Shown: in pieces, positions 45,717 to 53,482 of the stretch
Layout of the letters: each line of letters opens with the position of its first letter
Numbering within the stretch: position 1 is the first letter of the stretch
Source: Lachnospiraceae bacterium UBA7179
GTDB taxonomy: Bacteria > Bacillota > Clostridia > Lachnospirales > Lachnospiraceae
DNA length: 64,000 bases
Direction: 5' to 3'
Assembly (NCBI GenBank): GCA_002491195.1
Contig: DKVL01000063.1
Coordinates: 45,747 to 109,746, forward strand
Notes under the pieces: generated by a model
What the model was told of the DNA's origin: nothing
Databases searched by the model: none
The model's input: only the letters and a program-made list of their open reading frames with translations
Translations under genes and position numbers: made by a program

Positions 45717-46577
45717 ATGGAATGGACAGAGGTGGTAAGGGATGCAGTCTGTTTTATCGAGAAGCACATCACGGAGGAGATCACAATGTATGACGTGGCA
45801 AAGCATGTCAACGTGTCCCCGTTCTATTTTCACAAAGGGTTCAGTATCCTGTGCGGGTATTCGATCACGGAATACATCAGAAATCGCAGACTGGCGCTTG
45901 CCGGGGAAGAACTGCTCACCAGTGATATCACCGTCATGGAACTTGCGATGAAATACGGATACGATTCCCCGGACAGTTTTACCAGGGCTTTTACCCGTTT
46001 TCATGGACATTCACCTTCTGCAGTGCGCAGGAATAAGACAATGATCAAAGCTTTCGCACCGCTGAAATTAACAATTTCATTGAAAGGTGGTTACACGATG
46101 GATTACAGGATTACAAAAAAGGAAGCGTTTACCGTTTTGGGAGCATCGAAGGAGTTTTGCTATGAGAATGCAAAACGGGATATCCCTCTGTACTGGCAGG
46201 AGCACTATGCATCTGGGAAAGGAAAGTATGTCTGCGGAATGTTTGGCATTAACATTGATCCGCAGATGGGAAATGATCGGTTTGAGTACTTGATCGCGGA
46301 TATTTACAACCCGTCAGTGGACATTCCGGAGGGATATGTCGTTAAGATGATTCCTGCGTTTACATGGGCAGTATTTCCATGCAGGGGCGTTCTTTCGCAG
46401 ACCATGCAGGATGTCAATACCAGGATCTTCTCGGAATGGCTTCCGGCCCTGCAGGATTATGAGTTCGCAGCCGGGTACTGCATTGAGATGTACGATGCGC
46501 CGGACAAATATCCCAAAGGAACAGAGGACGAAAACTACTATGCGGAGATATGGATTCCGATTAAGAAGAAGGCATAG
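45717..46577 (+). CDS. AraC regulator with GyrI-like ligand domain
   Basis: About 286 residues. AraC double helix-turn-helix at the N-terminus (ITMYDVAKHVNVSPFYFHKG; ITVMELAMKYGYDSPDSFTR), then a GyrI-like effector domain from about residue 120 (MDYRITKKEAFTVLGASKEF; AEIWIPIKKKA), the Rob/SoxS-like architecture that senses small molecules. ATG 45717 lies nine bases after AAGGAGG; ATG 45711 is possible. It is followed by a strong terminator hairpin. Target genes are not evident; the redox cassette upstream is one candidate. Confidence 0.88.
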   Translation: MEWTEVVRDAVCFIEKHITEEITMYDVAKHVNVSPFYFHKGFSILCGYSITEYIRNRRLALAGEELLTSDITVMELAMKYGYDSPDSFTRAFTRFHGHSPSAVRRNKTMIKAFAPLKLTISLKGGYTMDYRITKKEAFTVLGASKEFCYENAKRDIPLYWQEHYASGKGKYVCGMFGINIDPQMGNDRFEYLIADIYNPSVDIPEGYVVKMIPAFTWAVFPCRGVLSQTMQDVNTRIFSEWLPALQDYEFAAGYCIEMYDAPDKYPKGTEDENYYAEIWIPIKKKA

Positions 46578-46584
46578 TTTTTGC

Positions 46585-46622
46585 AAGTCAGGAATGTGCA
46601 GTTTTGCGCATTCCTGACTTTT
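46585..46622 (+). terminator. Strong hairpin terminator after the AraC/GyrI gene
   Basis: A 16-bp stem (46585-46600 with 46605-46620, one wobble pair, 4-base loop) with a short T-run at its base, 8 bp after the stop codon. Confidence 0.75.
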
Positions 46623-46702
46623 GAACTATAAAGATAGTTACAATTCACACGTACGCCAGTTTTTATCAACTTAAGTGACTAAATATATTGATATTGTGAA
46701 AA

Positions 46703-46768
46703 ATAATTATTCTTTATTGACTAATTATTTAAAAAAAGTTATTATATTATTCAATAAAGAATAATTAT
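46703..46768 (+). promoter_or_regulatory. hipBA promoter with 18-bp inverted-repeat operator
   Basis: Two perfectly complementary 18-base arms lie at 46703-46720 and 46751-46768, 30 bp apart. Within them a promoter can be read: TTGACT at 46717-46722 (-35), 17-bp spacer, TATTAT at 46740-46745 (-10). The left arm covers the -35 and the right arm covers the expected transcription start. This is the layout expected for autorepression by the HipB-like antitoxin encoded 12 bp downstream. Confidence 0.75.
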
Positions 46769-46780
46769 GGAGTTTGATTA

Positions 46781-47128
46781 ATGAAAATTAATGGAACAGA
46801 GAACAATCATTTTATTTTAAAAGAGTTAGGAAGAAGAATACAGGATATGCGAATTGCTTCCGAAGTTACACAGAGAAAACTCGCGGAATTGGCTGGCGTT
46901 TCCTACAGCACAATGCAGCGCATAGAAAATGGGGAAAATATTAAAATTGAAAATATACTCAATGTGATGCGGGCGCTGTCTTTGCTGGAAAATCTTGAAA
47001 TCCTGATTCCAGAGCAGGAAATACTTCCAACGAGTATTGTTGACAAAACAAAAAGAAAACAGCGTGTCGGCAGAAATGGAGATACCGGCATCGAAAAAAG
47101 AGACTGGAAATGGGGAGATGAGCAATGA
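46781..47128 (+). CDS. hipB: HipB-like XRE-family antitoxin
   Basis: A 115-residue DNA-binding protein with a canonical helix-turn-helix (MRIASEVTQRKLAELAGVSY; STMQRIENGENIKIENIL) at about residues 25-70 and a basic C-terminal tail. It overlaps the hipA-like gene by 4 bp (ATGA), a typical antitoxin-first toxin-antitoxin layout. It should bind the inverted repeat over the promoter and neutralise the kinase. Codon use in this segment is more AT-rich than in neighbouring genes, consistent with acquisition by transfer. Confidence 0.88.
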   Translation: MKINGTENNHFILKELGRRIQDMRIASEVTQRKLAELAGVSYSTMQRIENGENIKIENILNVMRALSLLENLEILIPEQEILPTSIVDKTKRKQRVGRNGDTGIEKRDWKWGDEQ

Positions 47129-48429
47129 TTGCTGCAGAAGTTTTTATGTGGGGAACGCGGATCGGAGTCGTTGTACAGGAAACAGCCAGTGCCGTGGGGC
47201 GATTTAACTATGATGAAAAATTCTTGAAAAGTCAGATCGAAGTGTCGCCGATCGTCATGCCTTTATCAAAGAGAGTATATACGTTTCCGGCATTGAGTGT
47301 GCAGGCTTTCAAAGGACTTCCCGGGCTGCTCTCGGATTCACTTCCAGACAAATTTGGAACAAAGTTAATAGAGCGTTATATGATAGAGCAGGGGCGTGAC
47401 CTTGCAACATTTTCATCAGTGGAAAGACTGTGTTATGTCGGAAGTCGTGGAATGGGTGCGCTTGAGTATGTTCCTGCGAAAGGAGAGATTGGAAAAACAG
47501 ACACATCGATTGATATAGATGCGTTGACAAAACTGGCTTCTGATATCTTGACGGAGAAAAAATTGGTTCACTCTAAAAGGAATGAGTCTGTTATGGAGCA
47601 GATTATCAAAGTAGGAACATCGGCTGGCGGAGCGAGGGCAAAGGCGATCATTGCGTGGAATGAACAGACAGATGATATCCGTTCAGGGCAGATTGAGGCA
47701 GGGGAAGGATATGGTTATTGGCTGTTAAAATTTGATGGAATAGAAAATAATAAGGACAAGGGAGAAAAGGCAGATGGGCCAGAGTATACAAAGATAGAAT
47801 ACGCCTATCATCTGATGGCAAAGGCAGCCCAAATTGAGATGAGTCAATGCCGTTTATATGAAGAGAATGGAAAACATCATTTTATGACCAGAAGGTTTGA
47901 CCGGGATGTTCATACAGGGGATAAGATACATATGCAGTCTTTAGGGGCGATTGCGCATTATGATTATAACCAGCCAGGAGCATATAGCTATGAACAGGCA
48001 GCCAATATTATTTACAAGCTGGGAATGGGACAGAACGAGGTTGAGAAACTTTATCGGAGAATGGTATTTAATGTTATGGCGTGCAATCGGGATGATCATG
48101 TGAAAAATATATCATTTCTGATGAATCGGGATGGACGTTGGCAACTGGCCCCGGCATATGATATCACCTATGCGTATGATCCGACAAACCGATGGCTATC
48201 CAGACACCAGATGAGTGTGAATGGAAAATTGGAGGATATCCAGATAGAGGATTTTATGATATCTGCCAATAGAATGAATATTGGGAAGAGACGTGCCGAA
48301 AAAATAATAGAAGAAGTAAGGCATGCAGTTTTAAGATGGATTTCTTTTTCTGAGGAATCCGGAATCAGGGAGGAAATAGCTTCACAGATACAGAAACAGC
48401 TATTTCGGGATGAAACGAATATCATGTGA
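47125..48429 (+). CDS. hipA: HipA-like serine/threonine kinase toxin
   Basis: A 434-residue HipA-family kinase. N-subdomain features include FPALSVQAFKGLPGLLSDSL and the glycine-rich GTSAGGARAKAIIAWN. The catalytic loop is NRDDHVKN, with D323 as presumed base, and the metal site lies in LAPAYDITYAY. Known HipA proteins phosphorylate glutamyl-tRNA synthetase or other targets and stop growth. All key kinase motifs are intact, so activity is expected. It overlaps hipB by 4 bp and is followed 15 bp later by an ADP-ribosylglycohydrolase. Confidence 0.9.
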   Translation: MIAAEVFMWGTRIGVVVQETASAVGRFNYDEKFLKSQIEVSPIVMPLSKRVYTFPALSVQAFKGLPGLLSDSLPDKFGTKLIERYMIEQGRDLATFSSVERLCYVGSRGMGALEYVPAKGEIGKTDTSIDIDALTKLASDILTEKKLVHSKRNESVMEQIIKVGTSAGGARAKAIIAWNEQTDDIRSGQIEAGEGYGYWLLKFDGIENNKDKGEKADGPEYTKIEYAYHLMAKAAQIEMSQCRLYEENGKHHFMTRRFDRDVHTGDKIHMQSLGAIAHYDYNQPGAYSYEQAANIIYKLGMGQNEVEKLYRRMVFNVMACNRDDHVKNISFLMNRDGRWQLAPAYDITYAYDPTNRWLSRHQMSVNGKLEDIQIEDFMISANRMNIGKRRAEKIIEEVRHAVLRWISFSEESGIREEIASQIQKQLFRDETNIM

Positions 48430-48444
48430 GCGAGGAGATAAGTG

Positions 48445-49377
48445 ATGGACAATTTTGACAAGTGGAAAGGCGGGTTATATGGATTGCTGATCGGTGATGC
48501 GCTAGGGGTTCCATATGAATTTCATGCAGCAAAAGAGATTCCGAAATATGATCAGATTGAGATGAAACCGCCGTCTGGATTTCGCAGGGCACATTCTGGT
48601 GTGAAGCCAGGAACATGGTCGGACGATGGTGCGCAGGCGCTCTGCCTGTTGGACAGCCTTGTGACCTGCGGTTCGTTTGTGCTAAAAGATTTCTCTGACA
48701 GGCTTATAGCGTGGTATCTGGATGGCGCGTGGGCGGTAGACGGTGTCGTGTTTGATGTTGGAGTACAGACCGGGGAGGCGCTGAACGCTTACAGGGCGGG
48801 GGATAACCCGGAGAAATGCGGGCTGCTGCGGCCAGACGGCAAAGGAAACGGAGCTTTGATGCGTGTGCTGCCGCTTGCGCTCTGGCATAAGGGAGCGAAC
48901 CGGGAGCTGGTGCTGACTGCGCATGAACAATGCCTGATCACACACGGAAATATATGCAATCAGGTCTGTTGTGCACTGTATTGTCTTGAAGCACGCTTTT
49001 TGCTTGCTGGGGCGGATGTTGTACCAGCGCTTGAGAAGGCAGTTTTCGTTTTAAGGGAAATCTATCGGGAAATGCCAGTGTATGAGCAGGAACTGGAATG
49101 GAGCATACGACCGGATGGAACGTGGATCGGAAATGGCTCTGGCTATGTGGTGGACTGCCTGCGCAGCGCATTTATGATCATGGAACATGCTGTAAGCTAC
49201 GAGGATGCAGTGAAACGGGCGATTATGCTGGGGGATGATACCGACGCGACCGCATGTGTCACAGGCGGTCTTGCCGGGATTCTCTATGGATTTGGCAATA
49301 TTCCAGACCGTTGGTACGAAGCATTGAGAGGAAAGGCGGACGTGGAGTCATTGATACAGCGTTTTTCTGATCCATAG
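48445..49377 (+). CDS. ADP-ribosylglycohydrolase (DraG family)
   Basis: A 310-residue hydrolase that removes ADP-ribose from modified proteins or related substrates. Family motifs: LIGDALGVPYEF at the start, TWSDDGAQALCLLDSL and LGDDTDATACVTGGLAG, which carry the acidic residues that bind two Mg2+ ions. ATG 48445 follows GAGGAG by about eight bases. It starts 15 bp after hipA in the same direction and may belong to the same transcript. The second position of the first motif (WSDDG rather than WTDDT) is slightly unusual. Confidence 0.9.
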   Translation: MDNFDKWKGGLYGLLIGDALGVPYEFHAAKEIPKYDQIEMKPPSGFRRAHSGVKPGTWSDDGAQALCLLDSLVTCGSFVLKDFSDRLIAWYLDGAWAVDGVVFDVGVQTGEALNAYRAGDNPEKCGLLRPDGKGNGALMRVLPLALWHKGANRELVLTAHEQCLITHGNICNQVCCALYCLEARFLLAGADVVPALEKAVFVLREIYREMPVYEQELEWSIRPDGTWIGNGSGYVVDCLRSAFMIMEHAVSYEDAVKRAIMLGDDTDATACVTGGLAGILYGFGNIPDRWYEALRGKADVESLIQRFSDP

Positions 49378-49418
49378 AGTCTTTCGCTCTTTTTTCTGAT
49401 TTCTGGACGGATGGAGTA

Positions 49419-50099
49419 TCAGGCATTCTTGCGGATTTTTTTCACATCTTTAAACGGAACATTGAGCTGGATACTGGGAGCGTATTTTTCCAGAGCAGCG
49501 TTGAAGTCCATAAAATTTTTTTTGCCGCTAATGGAAACGCCGCCAATCTTTTCGCCTCGGTTATTCAGTAGATCGATATCATATATTTTATCGAATGGAT
49601 TGATCGTTGCGCCGTTTCTGCTTGATGCATAGCAGGTCATGGCGATGTCGGACAGCCGGAAAATATTGTAATCAATCTCGCCCATATTGAAAAAGGAACG
49701 CGCCATATAATGCTGTGTCAGGATGATCGGCGTATTGGAATGGCTTTCGTCCTGGATGAGCGCAAGCGGCGCAGCCATCATTTCCGCGTCAAACTGTTGA
49801 AGCTCCATAGGAGAAAAGCGAAGTCCCTCGATACATTTTACAGCGTTTGGGAGCTTGGGCTTATTCGGTGTTGTTTTTGATTTCGAGGCAAAGATCACGA
49901 TGATCAATATTCCCATAAAACCGACGATACCACACAGCGGAAGCGCGTTGTAATCGGGCGTGAGCTGATTGTATACCAGCAAAGCAGCCTCAATGATCAA
50001 AAACACGATCACTGTAATTATCGTATGGCTGGATTTCGGGGTGCATTTTTCCCGATGCTCGTCTAACTTTTTCATTTCTTCTTGTAACCATAACGACAT
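49419..50099 (-). CDS. Membrane protein of unknown function (two helices)
   Basis: A 226-residue protein with a charged N-terminus, two hydrophobic helices (about residues 27-45 and 53-72) and a C-terminal soluble part of ~150 residues (MELQQFDAEMMAAPLALIQD; MARSFFNMGEIDYNIFRLSD; GEKIGGVSISGKKNFMDFN) that looks PH-domain-like. A strong AAGGAGG site lies just upstream of the start. It is the only minus-strand gene in this section. Family not recognised. Confidence 0.75.
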   Translation of the reverse strand: MSLWLQEEMKKLDEHREKCTPKSSHTIITVIVFLIIEAALLVYNQLTPDYNALPLCGIVGFMGILIIVIFASKSKTTPNKPKLPNAVKCIEGLRFSPMELQQFDAEMMAAPLALIQDESHSNTPIILTQHYMARSFFNMGEIDYNIFRLSDIAMTCYASSRNGATINPFDKIYDIDLLNNRGEKIGGVSISGKKNFMDFNAALEKYAPSIQLNVPFKDVKKIRKNA

Positions 50100-50514
50100 T
50101 TGAAGTCCTCCTTTTTGTTCAATACAATAATAAATATTTGTTTATACTTTGCACAGATGGCAATGCTGCCTGGCTAAAACTTAGTTTATAAAAATCGACA
50201 GCATATTAGATTATATAGTATAAATAATAGAAAATCAATAGAAAAATTGACGGATTTATTTAAAAATGAAGTAATAAGATAATCAAATGTTTTAAAAACA
50301 TAGAAAATCTTTGAGAATTGTAACGCAAAGTATTACTTTATATTTGTTTGCAAGATAGTGCTTTGAACGGATCTCCATTCTTAGGGTTTATTATACAGGA
50401 TTTGATGATATGATAACAGATCGTTTTGAAAATAGAATGATGGGAAAAATAAATTCCATTACAGCAAAGAAAATGGTATAATGGAATTTATAATAAGAAA
50501 GGCAGGAATCTTGT
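50100..50514. promoter_or_regulatory. 415-bp divergent intergenic region with inverted repeat over a promoter
   Basis: Very AT-rich. Near its right end a perfect 10-bp inverted repeat (AAATTCCATT at 50451-50460, AATGGAATTT at 50480-50489) spans a TATAAT at 50477-50482, and a second TATAAT is at 50489-50494. This is probably a regulated promoter for the gene at 50515. Nothing else was recognised. Confidence 0.45.
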
Positions 50515-50784
50515 ATGAGTGAAACTTACGAAAAAGATGGAATTATTTATTTTAAAGAACCTTTCCGGGCTGATTTCTGGGAGTGGATTGATGAGCATAT
50601 CGGAGTGGATACTATGTTTATTAAGAATCCGGTTGAACTTGAAGAGGATATTATTTATGTGGTGGTCTATGCAAAAGATAAAGGTAATAATGCAAAGTTG
50701 AGCGAGATTAACAGGAGCAGGCAGGATACGACATTGGTTCGAGGTATTCCAGAAGAGGAGGTGTGCAGCATTGATTCGATTTAG
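50515..50784 (+). CDS. Small hypothetical protein, 89 residues
   Basis: A small acidic protein, preceded by AAAGGCAGG and ending inside the retropepsin-like frame (14-bp overlap). Segments DFWEWIDEHIGVDT and EEDIIYVVVYAKDKGNN suggest an alpha/beta fold. No family recognised. The overlap with the protease remnant suggests both were once a two-gene unit, perhaps a protease and its partner. Confidence 0.6.
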   Translation: MSETYEKDGIIYFKEPFRADFWEWIDEHIGVDTMFIKNPVELEEDIIYVVVYAKDKGNNAKLSEINRSRQDTTLVRGIPEEEVCSIDSI

Positions 50785-51117
50785 ATACAATAAGACAAGC
50801 AGAAGCTATAGAGTTCGTATGGATCTGCAAAAAAATGATAAAGATTTGATATTGATGAAATTTGATACAGGCGCATCGGATACGATTATTACTACGGGAG
50901 CTCTGGGGATTAGTAAAGTTCAAGAAGATGCGTTGCTGAAAAGTATTCAGAACGAAAAATTGGAAGCGAATGAATGGGTGATGACTTCATTTCATGTTGT
51001 ACATTCAGCCATAGCTATAAAAATGATATTGTTGTTACAGGCTTTAATTCCGAGGAGTATAGGAAACAGCGTGCAGCCAGTGCGAGACATATTGATATTT
51101 TTGAAGCTCTTATATAG
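50771..51117 (+). pseudogene. Retropepsin-like aspartic protease, frameshifted
   Basis: From TTG 50771 the frame encodes a retropepsin-like start with the catalytic motif FDTGASDTIITT. From about 50974-51010 the coherent reading moves to the next frame, which continues HSYKNDIVVTGFN and EEYRKQRAASARHIDIFEAL to a stop at 51115-51117. The original frame instead runs on as low-quality sequence to 51157. A single indel explains this, so it is a recent pseudogene, a sequencing error or, less likely, programmed frameshifting. Confidence 0.55.
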
Positions 51118-51160
51118 AGCGTATATATGCTCAAAACCAGGAAAGGCAGGTACATAAGTA

Positions 51161-51619
51161 ATGTGTGATTGTATGGTTTGTGAGAGGATTGACTGGATCA
51201 AAAATGGGAAAAATCCCTATTTTGTCAGGGAACTGCAAACAGGATATGTAGTCATCGGGGATCATCAGCGAATCAAGGGATATTCGCTGTTTCTGTGCAA
51301 GCAGCATGCGACAGAGCTGCATGAGTTGGAGCCGTCATTCCGGGATGCGTTCCTTCATGAGATGGCAGTTGTGGCGGAGGCTGTTTACAATGCATTTCAG
51401 CCGGATAAACTGAATTACGAGCTGTTGGGCGCAGGGAGAGGCCTGCATATGCACTGGCATATTTTCCCGAGAAGAGCAGGCGATACGCCAAAGCCTGGAC
51501 CAGTGTGGCAGCTGGGGGATGAACTGCTTGCGGAGGAATATCTGCCTGATGCGGCAGCACTGGAGGAGTTGAAAATGCGACTGAACGTGGAGTTGGACAA
51601 GCTGTTGGAAGAAAAATGA
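51161..51619 (+). CDS. HIT-family nucleotide hydrolase/transferase
   Basis: A 152-residue histidine-triad protein. The triad is H96-M-H98-W-H100 in GLHMHWHIFPR. The N-terminus carries CDCMVC, a possible zinc site as in several HIT proteins, and GYVVIGDHQRIKGYSLFL matches the first strands. Such proteins hydrolyse or transfer nucleotidyl groups from adenylated or dinucleoside compounds. It sits 43 bp after the protease remnant. Substrate unknown. Confidence 0.88.
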   Translation: MCDCMVCERIDWIKNGKNPYFVRELQTGYVVIGDHQRIKGYSLFLCKQHATELHELEPSFRDAFLHEMAVVAEAVYNAFQPDKLNYELLGAGRGLHMHWHIFPRRAGDTPKPGPVWQLGDELLAEEYLPDAAALEELKMRLNVELDKLLEEK

Positions 51620-51753
51620 AAAAAATGAATAATAGTGAAAGGATTGCCAATGTTTGCACGTATTATATATGAAACAGGAAATCAATTCGAGTGTATGTGC
51701 GGAGTTGCTGGAGAAATCTTCGTGTATGCACTCTCTGAACGGAGGTAATCAAT

Positions 51754-52014
51754 ATGCGGAAAGGTGTAACAAAAGTAGCGGCAGTGTTGGCTTTGACAAT
51801 GGTGGTGGCAGGAAGTTCGTCGAGTGTGGCATCTGCACATCACGGAAGGGCGCACAGGGTAGTGGTGCCAAATCCCGCGCCAGTCTGCTATGAGGATGGC
51901 AGCTGTGATGTGGATGGCGTGTGTCTGCTTGGTGCAGACTGCGATGGCACGGTGCATCACACAGATACCTGTTACTATAGTGGGACAGGATACTACGGAT
52001 GCCATCATCACTAA
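51754..52014 (+). CDS. Small secreted His/Cys-rich peptide
   Basis: An 86-residue pre-protein with a clear signal peptide (KVAAVLALTMVVAGSSSSVASA) leaving about 58 residues. The mature part starts HHGRAHR, has five Cys (CYEDGSC, CLLGADC, C in HHTDTCYY, a final CHHH) and many His. Composition suggests metal binding. GGAGG precedes the ATG, and a strong terminator follows. It lies next to an ECF sigma factor and an anti-sigma factor with a similar His-rich tail. I do not recognise the family. Confidence 0.75.
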   Translation: MRKGVTKVAAVLALTMVVAGSSSSVASAHHGRAHRVVVPNPAPVCYEDGSCDVDGVCLLGADCDGTVHHTDTCYYSGTGYYGCHHH

Positions 52015-52048
52015 GCGGCACTGGCGTCATTGCAGGATGAAAAGTCAT

Positions 52049-52090
52049 AAGGGCCGTCGGAGAATGTTTCTATTTCCCGACGGCCCTTTC
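52049..52090 (+). terminator. Rho-independent terminator after the secreted peptide
   Basis: A GC-rich 10-bp stem (GGGCCGTCGG with CCGACGGCCC) followed by TTT-C. It separates the peptide gene from the sigma factor gene. Confidence 0.8.
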
Positions 52091-52137
52091 TGCATGAGAG
52101 ACGATTCGGCGCTGCATGCGGATGAGGGGGGAATCTT

Positions 52138-52617
52138 TTGAAGAGCACAGAGGATGTGAACCGTGTCATGGATGCCTATGCAGATATGGTACGGAGAATC
52201 TGTTTCGTACATCTAAAGGACAGGCACGACACAGAGGATGTATTTCAGAATGTATATATGAAATATTTATTATATGAAGGTTCTTTTGAGAGCAGCGAGC
52301 ATGAGAAAGCATGGTTTGTACGTGTGACGATCAACGCCTGCACCGACTGGCTGCGCGCCCTGTCACGCAGAAAATGTGTTTCGCTCGATGTTCTGTCAGA
52401 GGAGCGTGCGGTGTTGGATGATTCGTCGAATGAAGTTTTGGAGGCTGTTATGAAGCTTCCTGAAAAATACCGGGATGTGATCTATCTGTTTTATTACGAG
52501 GAGTATACGGCAGTGGAGATCGCAAAGATTCTTGGAAAAAAGGAAAATACGGTCTATACATGGCTTTCCAGGGCAAAAGATATCCTGCGGGAACAGTTGG
52601 GAGGTGAATGGTCATGA
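52138..52617 (+). CDS. ECF-type RNA polymerase sigma factor
   Basis: A 159-residue sigma-70 family protein with region 2 (DMVRRICFVHLKDRHDTEDV, FQNVYMKYL) and region 4 (LPEKYRDVIYLFYYEEYTAV, AKILGKKENTVYTWLSRAK), lacking regions 1 and 3. The start is TTG 52138 with GAGGGGGG at 52124-52131. It overlaps the anti-sigma gene by 4 bp (ATGA), so they are coupled. Target promoters are unknown; the secreted His-rich peptide next door is a candidate. Confidence 0.9.
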   Translation: MKSTEDVNRVMDAYADMVRRICFVHLKDRHDTEDVFQNVYMKYLLYEGSFESSEHEKAWFVRVTINACTDWLRALSRRKCVSLDVLSEERAVLDDSSNEVLEAVMKLPEKYRDVIYLFYYEEYTAVEIAKILGKKENTVYTWLSRAKDILREQLGGEWS

Positions 52618-53372
52618 GCGGTGTGCAGAACAGGATTCAGAAGGGTATGGAAAACATACGGGCGACAGAGGAGATGAAACAAAATACCCTCCGGTATCTG
52701 GAGGCGCGGCAAACAGAACAGGGCAGCGGCATTTTTCGGCGGAAATCATACACAGCGCTGCGGTACGCCATGGCTGTTCTCTGTATCTTTTTGCTTGCCG
52801 GGACAGGCGGTTATGCTGTGTATCGCAGACCGGTTTCCTACATCAGTATTGATGTGAATCCTTCCATCGAGCTTGCAGTCAATTGTTTTGACAAAGTTGT
52901 GTCTGCAACAGGCTACAACGAGGACGGGCAGGATATCTTAAAGCATGTTTCATTGAAAAATATCTCGTATCAGCAGGCGATTGACCGATTGTTGCAGGAT
53001 GCCTATTACAGCCGTTTCCTGAACCAGGACTCGCAGCTGGTAGTGACGGTGGTCTCCGGGCATTCCGATGTAATGCTGGAACAGATCAATGCAAGTGACA
53101 GCTTTCAGGCAATCGGAGCGTTGACTTACAGCAGTGATACAGCCTGCATGGATGAGGCGCACCAACATGAGATGTCCTTTGGAAAATACAGGGCTTTTCT
53201 GGAATTGTCGCAGTATGATACGAATATTACCGTGGAGGACTGCCACAGTATGACAATGGGGGAGATTCAGGACAGGATCAGGGTCTGTCAGGGGCATAGT
53301 GGTTCTGGTGCGACAGAAAATGAGTCACAGCATCATGCAGAGGAACATTCCGGGTCGCACGGGCATCATTAA
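52614..53372 (+). CDS. RsgI-like membrane anti-sigma factor with His-rich tail
   Basis: A 252-residue protein with a cytoplasmic N-terminus (~45 residues), one helix (YAMAVLCIFLLAGTGGYAVY), then an RsgI-like extracellular domain (ISIDVNPSIELAVNCFDKVV; DILKHVSLKNISYQQAIDRL). The C-terminus is an unusual His/Ser/Glu-rich tail (QHHAEEHSGSHGHH). It should hold the coupled sigma factor at the membrane and release it on an external signal; the tail suggests a metal signal. GGGAGG nine bases upstream favours ATG 52614 over 52608. Confidence 0.82.
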   Translation: MSGVQNRIQKGMENIRATEEMKQNTLRYLEARQTEQGSGIFRRKSYTALRYAMAVLCIFLLAGTGGYAVYRRPVSYISIDVNPSIELAVNCFDKVVSATGYNEDGQDILKHVSLKNISYQQAIDRLLQDAYYSRFLNQDSQLVVTVVSGHSDVMLEQINASDSFQAIGALTYSSDTACMDEAHQHEMSFGKYRAFLELSQYDTNITVEDCHSMTMGEIQDRIRVCQGHSGSGATENESQHHAEEHSGSHGHH

Positions 53373-53482
53373 AACAAGGTGAAAATCAGATTCTCCAATT
53401 GCATTTTTGAAGCAGTATTGTTACAATAGATATGATAGAAATGATAGGAATACATTCTATAATGTAAAGGAGAATTGTAGTA

